NCBI RefSeq assembly: GCF_033473495.1
Contig: NC_088936.1
Coordinates: 1,922,001-1,986,000, forward strand
DNA: 64,000 bases
Reading direction: 5' to 3'
From: Cercospora beticola
Lineage: Eukaryota; Ascomycota; Dothideomycetes; Mycosphaerellales; Mycosphaerellaceae
Positions 52,258 through 62,398 of this stretch are shown piece by piece. The stretch's first letter is position 1, and every line of letters begins with the position of its first letter. The position numbers were made by a program, and so were the translations under genes. The notes under the pieces are model-generated. The model did not search any database, was not told the DNA's origin, and worked only from the letters and a program-made list of their open reading frames with translations.

Positions 52258-55200
52258 ATGTCGACCCTCCAAGAGCGCGAGACCCAGCGCTACTACCAGC
52301 CATGGCTGGCCGCCCACGGTTCGAGTCTGAATGTCGCCAAGCACGTCGATTCCATCGCCCAATTCCACTTGCAGAAACAAGGCTATCAACCCAAAACCTC
52401 GCGTGACAAAGCCATCACCGCGTTCGCCCAGCTGGTTTCCCTGCGCCTCGACGTGAAGCGATGCATGGTATCGCTGATTGATACCACAAATCAGTACATC
52501 CTCGCCGAGGCCACGCGCTCCTATTCGGCCGCGAAGAATGAGGGCAAGGATGGCGACGAACTCTGGCTGGGGAGCACCATTCTGTCTCGCCCAGACGCCG
52601 TGTGCGAACATTGTATGTTCAATACATGCTCTGCGCCTGAGGAAGATGGCCGAATGTACCACACCAAGGGTCTCATTGTGCCCGACTGCCGGCTCGATGA
52701 TCGCTTCAAGGACCGCTCATACGTTGTTTCCGAGCCCGGCGTACGATTCTACGCCGGCGTGCCACTGTACTCGCGCAACGGGATTATGATTGGAACCATA
52801 GCGGTATCGGATGTCGAGCCTCGCGCCGGTCTAACGGCAGAGCAGTTGCGCCTGTTGCAAGAGACTGCCCAAAACGTCATGGAACATCTTGAATGGGCGC
52901 GAGACCGCGTGGATCGCTTCAAGGGAGATCGCATTGTGCGAGGCATGGCCTCTTTCATCGAAGATTGCGCTGCGAATCACGATGGGCCTGCTCGAGACGC
53001 TTCAGCAGAACCAAAAGCAGCAGACTCTGGAGAGAGGCCGACCAACGCTTCAGCAACCAGACCGAAGTCGAGGCAATCGCAAAGGCCTGCATTGGTCAGC
53101 AGGAAGTCCACCAGGAACGCTGGCTCCATGGGCGAAGGGCGAAGAGACGGCATGACTCGCATATTTGCTGCGGCTGCGGACATCCTGCGCGAAGCGACTC
53201 TCGCTGATGGCTGCGCCTTGTTTGGCGCCACAGCAGATAGTGGCCGTACACCGAACATCAGAGCAACCCCGCACAATCTGGACGGGGTGACGCAGAACCA
53301 CACAGGGACAATGTATGGCCAGGCATCACCAAGCTCAGACTCTGGAGGACATGAGAACACGTCAGATTCCGACTCGACTCCGGCCTCGAGACCCTGCAAG
53401 ATCCTCTCCTTTGCGGTTGCAGACGAGCAGGCTCGAGCCGGAATCGAGACTGGTACTGCCTTGACACTCGCTACTCTAGAAAAGTACTTTGCGTTGTACC
53501 CGCAGGGCAAGACGTTCTCATTCACCGAAGAGGGCGCTGGCATATCATCTGAAGAAGAAAGTGACGCCGTTGCGAGTGCAACAGAAGCAGAGCCTTCGAC
53601 AGTTTCAAACAGTGATGGTCAGACTGCTGCAGGCAGAGGTCGGGTGCGCCATCGACGGATGGACCACAAAGAGCTTCTCAAGAAAATACCCGGTGCGAAG
53701 ACGGTCATATTCCTTCCCCTTTACGATCACGCAGAGGAGAGATTGATTGCAGGTATATTTCTCTGGACTTCAGTAACGGGCAGGATGCTTCAAGACTCTG
53801 ACCTGGCATACCTTCGTGCGTTTGGCAACTGCATCGTGAGCGAAGTTATTCGATTAAACATGCAGAGAAATGAAGCTGCCAAGACGACCTTCATTGCGTC
53901 CATGTCACATGAACTCCGCAGTCCACTTCATGGCATTCTGGGCGCAGCAGAATTCCTGATGGACACCGTGAATGACTCCTACCAGTCCGGGCTCGTCACC
54001 TCTATCGTCACCTGCGGTAGGACCTTGCTCGATACGCTCAATCACGTCTTGGACTACAGCAAGATCAACAAGTTGGGCCGCACGCAAATGCGGAGGCGGG
54101 CAAAACAGAACAAGCCGATCAACTTGGCTTCCGACTCGACGCTGGAGAGCTTGAATATTACTGCCGACATAGACCTCGGTATTCTTGTGGAAGAAGTCGC
54201 CGAGGCCGTCACTGCTGGGCATACGTTCAAGCGACTTCCAGACTCCGCTTCTCTCTCCAATGCCCAACAGGGCGGGACAGCGGGAGAGCCAACTGACACG
54301 TTGACTAGCGCCAATGCCTCTGGGCTGGCCGCTGGACATGTTATGGTACTTCTGGACATATCGCCCCGCCGGTCATGGCTCGTTCGCATCCAACCCGGTG
54401 CTTTGCGAAGAATCGTCATGAACTTGTTGGGAAACGCACTCAAATATACCTCCGAGGGGTTTGTAGCTCTCTCCCTACGAGCACAAGAGAGCGCAGACCA
54501 CACACGAACAAAAGCGCTCATCCGGATCGTGGATTCGGGCAAGGGCATGTCGGAGTCATTTCAGCGCGATCGCCTTTTCGTTCCCTTCTCGCAAGAAGAC
54601 CCCTTCCAGCCCGGTACAGGTTTGGGACTAAGTATAGTTAAGCAGATCGTCGATTCTCTCGGTGGGAGAATCGATGTCAAGTCTGAACAAGGAGTAGGTA
54701 CCGAGATTGATGTTCATCTGAGCCTGCCAACGGCCACAGCGTCCAGTCTAGGTCAATCAGAAGGAAACAGTAACGGCACCGCTTCCGGCGACTCACAGGA
54801 TGTTGTGGTCGATCTTGAAATGGTACGCATTGAACAGAGGACTCGGGGTCGACATCTCGTCATTCTTGATCCTTTTGCCACTAAACAGAGCCGACTGCCC
54901 ACAAGTCCGTCGTCTAGATTCACGCAAACGTTGCGCGAAATCACCTCAAGCTGGTTTGGCATGAGAGTGTCCCACAGCACCGAGATGAACATTGCAGACG
55001 CCGACATTTAGTGAGTTCATCAAAGTCCATTGGAAGGCTCGCTGATGCTGACAAGTCCCGTAGTGTTTTCTGTGAGCCTCCGCCCGTTGAGAAGTTACGC
55101 GAGCAGAATCGTGTCATGGATGAACTGGCGCGAAACGGGAAGCTGGAGCGTGACGAGCGAGAAGTTCCTATTATCATCGTGTGCATGAATGACCAAGACG

Positions 55201-56243
55201 CTGTCAACATGACTCGGACTCAGCAAAACACGCTGCGCGATTTGGGCCGGATCGTCGAGGTTATTCCGCAGCCCTGCGGGCCTCGTAAACTGGCCAAGAC
55301 ATTTGACCACTGTCTTCGCAGAGCCGAAGAAGTGAGACATGGGCGCGAGGAGTCCGGCGAGAGCGTCCCTACCTCGCCGACAATCGACAAGGACAGCGAA
55401 GTCCCCCCACAGGACAAAGTTACGCAACAACAGCAACACCCAGCGGCGAGCGCACAAGCCGAAGAAAAGCCACGCCACAACATGGACGACCTTCGGAAAA
55501 CTGTCAGTGCCGCCGTGTCGTATCCCAGAGCACCACCTATTGATCCTAGCACGCCCTCCCTACAGTCGCCCGAGGAGCAACAGAATAAGCAACTCCGAGG
55601 TCCGTTGCAGGAACGCTCGAGACCGCCACTCGATAAGAACGATAGCGGCCGGACCATCGTACCAGATAAGAAGGGGCCGTCTCCTCACTTGCTCCTTGTG
55701 GATGACAACAAAATCAACCGCCAGCTGCTAGTCATGTTCATGAAAAGATGCAACTTCACCTATCGCGAAGCCGAAAATGGCCAGGAGGCCTTGGACGTGT
55801 ATAAAAAAAGCGCTGCGCAAGCTCTTGTAGACGCGCCTTCGACGACGACAAGTCTCGACGATCACGATCAGAAATCAGAGACAGAAATCTCCATCTCCGA
55901 ACTCAGAAAAGACAGCACGTCGAGCAGCGGTACTCTTGACAGCGTCAATACTAGTGCTAGTACGAGAAGTAAACCTGCTCCGTTCAATTTTGTCCTCATG
56001 GATATTAGTATGCCGGTCATGGATGGCATGGAGAGTACGAAGTGCATACGTGCCTTTGAAAAGGAATATGGGCTAAAGAAGAGTACTGTTATTGCCCTCA
56101 CGGGTCTTGCGAGTGAGAAGGCGAGAGAGGAAGCTGAAACAGTTGGAATCGACGTTTTTCTGCCGAAGCCGGTCAAGTTTAAGGAGCTCAGGACTTTGCT
56201 GGAAATGGAGAGTCGAGGGGACGTGAAGGCTAGTGTGGCATGA
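52258..56243 (+). CDS. Hybrid histidine kinase with N-terminal GAF and C-terminal receiver
   Basis: A 1310-residue phosphorelay sensor. Exons 52258-55010 and 55064-56243 are joined by a 53-nt GTGAGT...GTAG intron. A GAF-like sensor region at about 40-230 (FAQLVSLRLDVKRCMVSLID, RFYAGVPLYSRNGIMIGTIAV) precedes a long linker. The HisKA H-box FIASMSHELRSPLHG carries the phospho-acceptor His551. The ATPase domain has the N-box MNLLGNALKYTSEG (Asn722), DSGKGMS, and GTGLGLSIVKQIVDSLGG. A degenerate receiver-like domain (about 855-1010) lies before the true receiver, which has LLLVDDNKINR, the phospho-acceptor Asp1231 (LMDISMPVMDGM) and Lys1286 (LPKPVK). It resembles cytosolic fungal hybrid kinases with no transmembrane segment. 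The signal sensed and the group number cannot be assigned from sequence. Confidence 0.94.
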
Positions 56244-56721
56244 TCGACAGCGCGCAGAGCTGGTTGCAGATGGATACTTTCACGCATTGCGAAGGCGTTC
56301 TGGACTTCTATTGATCTTAAAGAAGCATGTGCTTGCATTGAGCGATTGGATGCTCTCTTTTGGAAAAACCTGGAATACATTTGGGAATGTACGGCACATA
56401 ACGGCCTTGTGGCGTGGCGTGGCGTGGCGTGGCGTGGCGTGGCGTGGCGTGGCAATAGGGTCGGCGGTAGAGCTGCAGCAGCGGCTCATATTGCTCTAGG
56501 CGGACATGCATTCTATGGCAACCTGAGGCATGATAATGATACCCGGAGACGATGATGCGGACGGAGGCAGGCGAGGCTCACAACCTATACAAGAAGAAAG
56601 ATAAAATCTCAGAACATACACACGAAGTCAACGTGGCATACAATATTGCACTATGTGCGTGATCTGAGGTCCAATAAATTCCACCTAAGCTGGTGTTCCC
56701 TACTGTCTATTTCTCAATTGT
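56244..56721. other. Convergent 3' region of histidine kinase and decarboxylase genes
   Basis: Holds both 3' UTRs and the GTGGC tandem repeat described separately. Nothing else was recognised. Confidence 0.5.
56409..56453. repeat. Pentanucleotide tandem repeat (GTGGC)9
   Basis: Nine uninterrupted perfect copies of the 5-mer GTGGC (45 bp), about 165 bp after the histidine kinase stop codon and 270 bp before the decarboxylase stop on the other strand. Perfect copies imply recent slippage. It is probably in a 3' UTR and should vary in length between strains. Confidence 0.95.
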
Positions 56722-58158
56722 TTAATCTAGAACCGACCACAGCACTTCCTTGATCAATTTCATGTCCCTCTCTACATCGACCTGCCAATTCGCCACCGCG
56801 AACCTTGCAGCTGGTCGGCCATCCCACACTGTACCGCTCACATAAATTTTTCGCGTCGCGTTGATTTTTTCGACCAATGTCTCGTTCACTTCATCATTCA
56901 AGGCGCGGAACAACACCACGACGTATATCCGATTCAGCCACTGTTCTTTCACTCGTCTGAAACTTGGCGGAAATCTGGGCAACAGCTCCAATGCGGGTTC
57001 ACTTTGAATGAATGTCCCGATTGCTCGCGCGAGAGCGATTTGTGATTCGAGAATGGAGAGGTAGCCTGCGCTGCCGTGGGCTAGGAGGGTGCTGTAGACT
57101 GGCAGAGCACGGAAACGGCGAGAGTTTTCGATTCCGAGGTTTGCGGGTGAGGGGATGGAGGTATCGGAAGAAGAAAAGTAGGCTGCGCCAGAATTTTGGA
57201 AGACGGCTCGGCCGAGGGCGAGGTGCCGGGAGAAGAAGAGGCCGCAGTCGTAGGGGACGTTGAGGAGTTTGTGGGCGTCGCCTGTTATACTATCGGCCAA
57301 TTCGAGGTGTTCGACACCTTGAGCCATGACGGCGTAGTCGTTCCTGTCGGTTGGTAGGAGGCGGGCTTGGAGGCCAAAGGCCGCGTCGACGTGGATCCAA
57401 GCGGAGTACTTGTTTGCGAGCTCGCGGATTGTGAGGAGATCACCGGCTGTGGTGGCGAAGAAGCCTGTGTTGACCTCGCCGGCGGAGATGACGATTATCG
57501 AGGCTGTCCGGGGTTTGGAGAGTTCTTTCTCGAGCCATGGGAGGTCGAAGTTCCAGGGTGTGTGGTAGAGGCCGAGAGGTTTGATGGAGTTTCTCCCTAG
57601 GCCGATGATGGATGCTGCTTTTCCGAGAGAGGAGTGAGGTGTGGTTGTGAGGATTTGGATCGCGTCGATGTCTACTTTGTTGAATGTTTCGTGGATGCCA
57701 TCTTCGGATATGTTGGCTGTCACGCCCTTCTTTTTGGCGGCTTCGGCGATGACCCATTCGCGACCACAAGCAAGACCAAGGACGTTGCTGGCAGTAGCTC
57801 CGGTGGTGAAGATGCGGTGTTGCCATTCTTCTTGCGGCAGCTTGACCATGTCTAATATTTGGCGAAGGGCAGCATCCTCAACATCTGTAGCTATGGTATC
57901 GTTGGGCAGATGAATGGCCACTGACTGGTCGTATCGGGTGACTAGCTCATCGGCGAGAGACGCAGCTCGAGTAGAGCCTCCGGTAACAAAGCCATAGTAG
58001 TTCGGTGACTGAGAGCTCTGGTTCAACGCAGGTTCAATCACTTGTTGGAGATGCTTGATGGCTTGAGCAGTGCCTAGACCTTGAGCAGGCAGGGTCCGTA
58101 TGAGCTCTGATCTGGACGATCGTATCGTTTCTGGGTCGGGAAGGATTTGTGTTGACAT
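56722..58158 (-). CDS. PLP-dependent amino-acid decarboxylase (aromatic/group II family)
   Basis: A 478-residue cytosolic fold-type I PLP enzyme related to aromatic-L-amino-acid and tyrosine decarboxylases. Motifs are YYGFVTGGST near the N-terminus, FTTGATASNVLGLACGRE (the phosphate-binding Gly/Ser/Thr cluster), IHVDAAFG (the Asp that bonds the pyridine nitrogen), and GDAHKLLNVPYDCG with the Schiff-base Lys297. Length matches the family. It is a single exon; the ATG is at 58158. The start codon is 287 nt from the divergent CCT6 start. The actual substrate (Tyr, Trp, DOPA or other) cannot be read from sequence, and related fungal proteins include enzymes that do not decarboxylate. Confidence 0.92.
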   Translation of the reverse strand: MSTQILPDPETIRSSRSELIRTLPAQGLGTAQAIKHLQQVIEPALNQSSQSPNYYGFVTGGSTRAASLADELVTRYDQSVAIHLPNDTIATDVEDAALRQILDMVKLPQEEWQHRIFTTGATASNVLGLACGREWVIAEAAKKKGVTANISEDGIHETFNKVDIDAIQILTTTPHSSLGKAASIIGLGRNSIKPLGLYHTPWNFDLPWLEKELSKPRTASIIVISAGEVNTGFFATTAGDLLTIRELANKYSAWIHVDAAFGLQARLLPTDRNDYAVMAQGVEHLELADSITGDAHKLLNVPYDCGLFFSRHLALGRAVFQNSGAAYFSSSDTSIPSPANLGIENSRRFRALPVYSTLLAHGSAGYLSILESQIALARAIGTFIQSEPALELLPRFPPSFRRVKEQWLNRIYVVVLFRALNDEVNETLVEKINATRKIYVSGTVWDGRPAARFAVANWQVDVERDMKLIKEVLWSVLD

Positions 58159-58445
58159 GGTGGTAGTAGAAGAGAGGAGAACTTGAGGACCTACGAAGGG
58201 CTATGAGAAATCTTTGAAGCTCGGAAGAGTCAGTGAAAGACCCAAACGAGTAGGATGAGTCTAACTTATGTAGTTGACAGGAAGTGGCATTGATGATCAC
58301 CCCTGTTGAGGTTTTCTAGGGCTTAGCCGAACTAAGCGGGGACAAGCGAGTCGCGTAGGCAAGCTCTCCAAAAAGTTGAACAGACGTTGCGGGCAGCAAA
58401 CACGACACCTTCGACACATCACACTGCCACAGCACGCGCATCATC

Positions 58446-60125
58446 ATGTCGGCAGCTCAACTACTCAATCCAAAGGCAGAGTCGCGGCGGCGCGGCGAAG
58501 CGCTCCGCGTCAACATCTCAGCGGGCGAAGGACTGCAAGATGTGCTTGCCTCCAATCTGGGCCCAACCGGAACACTGAAGATGCTGGTTGATGGGTCAGG
58601 CCAAATCAAGCTCACCAAGGATGGCAGTGTATTGTTGAAAGAGATGCAAATACAAAACCCAACGGCAGTCATGATTGCGCGAGCAGCCACGGCACAGGAC
58701 GAAATTTGCGGTGATGGGACGACGAGCGTTGTGCTCGTGGTTGGCGAGTTGTTGAAGCAAGCAGATCGATACATTGCTGAAGGCCTCCATCCACGAGTCA
58801 TCACCGACGGCTACGAAGTGGCAAAGAACGAGACACTGCGCTTTTTGGACGAGTTCAAGCTGCCTCGAGAGGTTGACCGGGAACTTCTCATCAACGTTGC
58901 ACGGACGAGCTTGACCACGAAGATCAACAAGACTCTGGCCGAGCAGCTGACTCCAGATATCGTGGACGCCGTCTTGGCCATCTACCAGGCTCCCGCAAAG
59001 CCCGACTTACACATGATCGAGATTATGACGATGCAGCACCGCACCGCCGCAGACACACAGCTGATTCGAGGGTTGGCCTTGGACCACGGAGCCAGACATC
59101 CAGACATGCCCAAGGATGTGCGAAATGCGTACATCTTGACATTGAACGTGAGCTTGGAATACGAGAAGAGTGAGATCAACAGTGGTTTCTACTACAACAG
59201 TGCAGAGCAGAGAGAAAAGCTGGTCGAGAGCGAGCGGAGATTTGTCGACGACAAGCTGAGGAAGATTGTAGAGCTGAAGAAGGAAGTCTGCGGGACCGAT
59301 CCCAATAAGGGCTTCGTCATCATCAACCAGAAGGGTATCGACCCACTGTCGCTCGATGTGCTGGTCAAGAATGGCATTTTTGCGTTGCGAAGAGCAAAGA
59401 GGAGGAACATGGAACGACTACAATTGATCTGCGGTGGCACGGCACAGAACAGTGTGGACGACTTGTCACCAGATGTCTTGGGCTGGGCCGGCCATGTGTA
59501 CGAGCACCAGTTGGGAGAGGAGAAATACACGTTCATCGAGGAGGTCAAGGAGCCCAAGTCAGTGACGATCCTGATCAAGGGCCCGAACGCACACACGATC
59601 ACACAAATCAAGGACGCAGTCCGCGATGGTCTACGATCAGTATACAACATGATTGTCGATAAGAGTGTTGTTCCTGGTGGTGGTGCGTTCCAGGTCGCTG
59701 CTGCGCGGAGACTCAATTCGGACGAGTTTGGGAAACAAGTCAAGGGTAAATCGAAATGGGGCGTTGCAGCTTTCGCAGATGCTCTCCTTGTCATTCCCAA
59801 GACTCTCGCAGCGAACAGTGGGCACGATATCCAGGATTGCAGTAAGTAACGCACGCACCACTTGTTGTCTTCTTTGCTAACCTAGTTCACAGTTGCCACC
59901 CTTCAAGACGAACACGCGGACGGCCACGTCGCAGGTCTTGATCTCACGTTAGGCGAGCCGATGGACCCAGAACAGCAGGGTGTTTTCGACAGTTTTCGCG
60001 TGCTACGAAACAGCATCGCAAGCTCAACAGGCATCGCATCAAATCTGCTCCTGTGCGACGAGATGCTTAAGGCACGGCAAATGGGCAAGTCGGGGCCTCC
60101 CGGAGGAGGTGGTGACGAGGAATGA
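58446..60125 (+). CDS. CCT6: T-complex protein 1 subunit zeta (CCT6)
   Basis: A subunit of the hetero-oligomeric group II chaperonin TRiC/CCT, which folds actin, tubulin and other cytosolic proteins. Exons 58446-59841 and 59893-60125 are joined by a 51-nt GTAAGT...CACAG intron, giving 542 residues, the standard length. Conserved segments are [24 protein letters not shown] and the ATP-site [18 protein letters not shown] (catalytic Asp in GDGTT). The apical domain includes [18 protein letters not shown], and [12 protein letters not shown] is the second nucleotide-binding block. The C-terminal exon carries [14 protein letters not shown] and the Gly-rich [10 protein letters not shown] tail typical of CCT subunits. 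The start is in the context TCATCATGTC. Confidence 0.97.
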
Positions 60126-61220
60126 ATGGTATGATCCATGAAGCTGAAACGTAAGTTGATGAAAATCCGAGAGACCGAAAATGTCGGCTGCTTTTCGCCG
60201 CGTCACTCAGGCCTGTGGAAGAAACGGTATGCTGGTCGCAAGCATCTACATGTTTAGATGATAGAAGAGCAGATCTAGACCGCCCCTGCCCGTGTTAGGC
60301 AGATGCAAGGACATTGAGGATTATCCAAAAGTCGACTTTATGCATCGCAGACCTTTCCATTCTGCCACTACTGTGAAGTCAAAGTGTCCTGCTCAAATGT
60401 GGTGCTTCAGCACGGCTGGTTCACAACTTCGCCCAAGCCAGTACATATGGCCGCCAAGTCATGAGACTTGTGGTAGCCACAGCCTGCGAATCTAAACGCC
60501 ACGAACCACATACCACATGTCAACATCGCTAAAATGCATCGGAAGTCTGCCGCATGAGGCGGAAAGAGGTACCAGTTTCATTGCGCGATTCCTGCCTGCT
60601 GTATGCAGCGGAGTTCTGCAGCAGGCCCGCAGACTGCCATAGAACGGAAATAAGACCGTGAGTCCGACTTGGGTGCTTGATGTGTACCTCCACCACCAAG
60701 ACCGAAGCGAGGAGACCTTTACATGTGCATATGCATATGCATCTGGTATGCTAGAGTCATGAGGCGGTAGCATTCGTGGCCCTTTTCTGTCGATGTAGTC
60801 TTTTCGAGCTCTGTTGATTGCCCAAAAGCACGCTGTAACTCTCATGTTGACAGTTCCTGTTCGCAGAGCACCCTTCGCAGCTCGGGCGGCCCCAACAGGA
60901 GACTGAGAGCTCACAGTCCCCGAGCTACTTTCCCGAAGCAGCTCTCACAACACATCCACCAGACCGCTGTAGTCTCGGCAGTCAGCAGCCACAAATCCTG
61001 CAGAGTGGATTTGCTTACATGATCAACAACCAGCAGGGCAGTGGTCGAACAAAGACTGCTCCACAAGTTGACACACATGCCACATCACACAACACAAAAG
61101 CTGCAGCCTTGAAGGATGGGTGAGGTGCAGGTTTCGCGAACCAGTTGCGAGAAGATGCAAGCATCCTTTGACTCACCCACACGTCGCCCAGCACGATCTT
61201 CATGCGATTCTTGGTGCGAC

Positions 61221-61233
61221 CGCGGTCACCGCG
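61221..61233. promoter_or_regulatory. CGG-N3-CCG type palindrome (first copy)
   Basis: CGCGGTCACCGCG is palindromic apart from its central base. It contains CGG-N3-CCG, an arrangement that Zn2Cys6 homodimers can bind. The reverse-complement sequence recurs 100 bp downstream. A binding function is inferred from form only. Confidence 0.35.
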
Positions 61234-61333
61234 TGGTGATCTTGGACATTCTTGTCCAATGATGGGCAACAATGAGTGAATGAAGTCCGAAGTGGAAGCG
61301 AGTGATGTTCGATCTGCTCGATTTAGTGCCGGC

Positions 61334-61346
61334 CGCGGTGACCGCG
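61334..61346. promoter_or_regulatory. CGG-N3-CCG type palindrome (second copy)
   Basis: CGCGGTGACCGCG is the exact reverse complement of the element at 61221-61233. It lies about 1.05 kb before the Ytp1-like start codon. Candidate regulatory site only. Confidence 0.35.
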
Positions 61347-62398
61347 CTTTGGACTAGACCAGCCTGTTGTCGACTAAAAGATTGTTCGGTTTTCGGCAGC
61401 GGCGTCTACAAGGATGCAAGAAGGCTGAAAGGAGATGTTTTTGGCGAAAGAAAAGGTCATCAAATGGTCGTTGGCGCTTAGCCCTACAGTGCTTGTCCTG
61501 AACACAGCAAGTATTGATCCGCAGCTGTGCTGGCGATAGGACGCAGAGTTGCAGCTGCCATCCTGCTGTTGTGTCCGAGCCGGATGACGTGAATCCAGGC
61601 CATGTCGTGCTGTTGGGATGAGGAGCGGCATCTGTAGATTGGCTTGTGACCAGACTGCTGCGTTCCAACGATTGCGGACTTCGGACTCATCGGCCTCTCT
61701 GTTCTTCACTGACGCAAAGTGCAAGACTGAGGCATAATTCTGTCAGCTCGGTCCCACCGGCGTCCGCGGAGCTCCGACGCCGAACAAAACAATCGACGAG
61801 TCTTGCGACCTGCAAGTTCTGTTCATGTGCCATACCATACGATCGGTATCCGCAATCTGATTCGTCCGTGGCCTGAGTGTTGCATGATCTGTTTGCGGAA
61901 GCTGACGGATCCTGGCACGTACGGCATTCCCGCTGGGTCTAGCGGTAGCCTTGCCCTATGATGCAACGAGCTTGAGCACTCAAGATCGGACTTTTGTGAG
62001 AGGGAACTCTTCGTTGCGCCTTGCTGACCGAGCCAGTCCCACTCGGAGGATCGCATGAAGTGATTTAGACCGTGAAGGAAGTTGTCGGGTCATGCAGACG
62101 CCAGGAACAACGACTCCATGAAGTCACTGAGCCGAGCGAGAGAGGCGCGTGGGCGCGTCGATAAGTTGCGCCTACCGCTCATATGCATGTCTGACCTCGA
62201 TGTACCCTCTCTCACTTACCTTCTCCCACGTGTATGACTCTTGAGCTCTTGCGTGGTGTACTCCAGAACTCTAAAAAGTCGCGCGCTCGCGTTCACCGAC
62301 CTCTTACTTGCAACTTAACAAGCAGCTCTCGGAGCACCTCAACTTTTTGGCACTCTGAGCTCACCTTTACTCACCTCGAACATTTTCCCAAACGACTG

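Larger units (their letters stand above)
60126..62398. other. Intergenic region without a supported gene
   Basis: 2.3 kb between CCT6 and the Ytp1-like gene, with only small unrecognised frames (for example 60492-60914 minus). It holds a pair of CGG-N3-CCG palindromes at 61221-61233 and 61334-61346, listed separately. CT/CA-rich leader-like sequence, with TACTTGCAACTTAACAAGC near 62,305-62,325, precedes the Ytp1-like start. Confidence 0.4.

Noticed and set aside
56233..56499. Frames translating the GTGGC repeat as WRGVA or RHATP repeats.
   Set aside because: Pure repeat translation; no evidence for a gene.
60492..60914. 140-codon minus-strand open frame.
   Set aside because: No motif or family resemblance.
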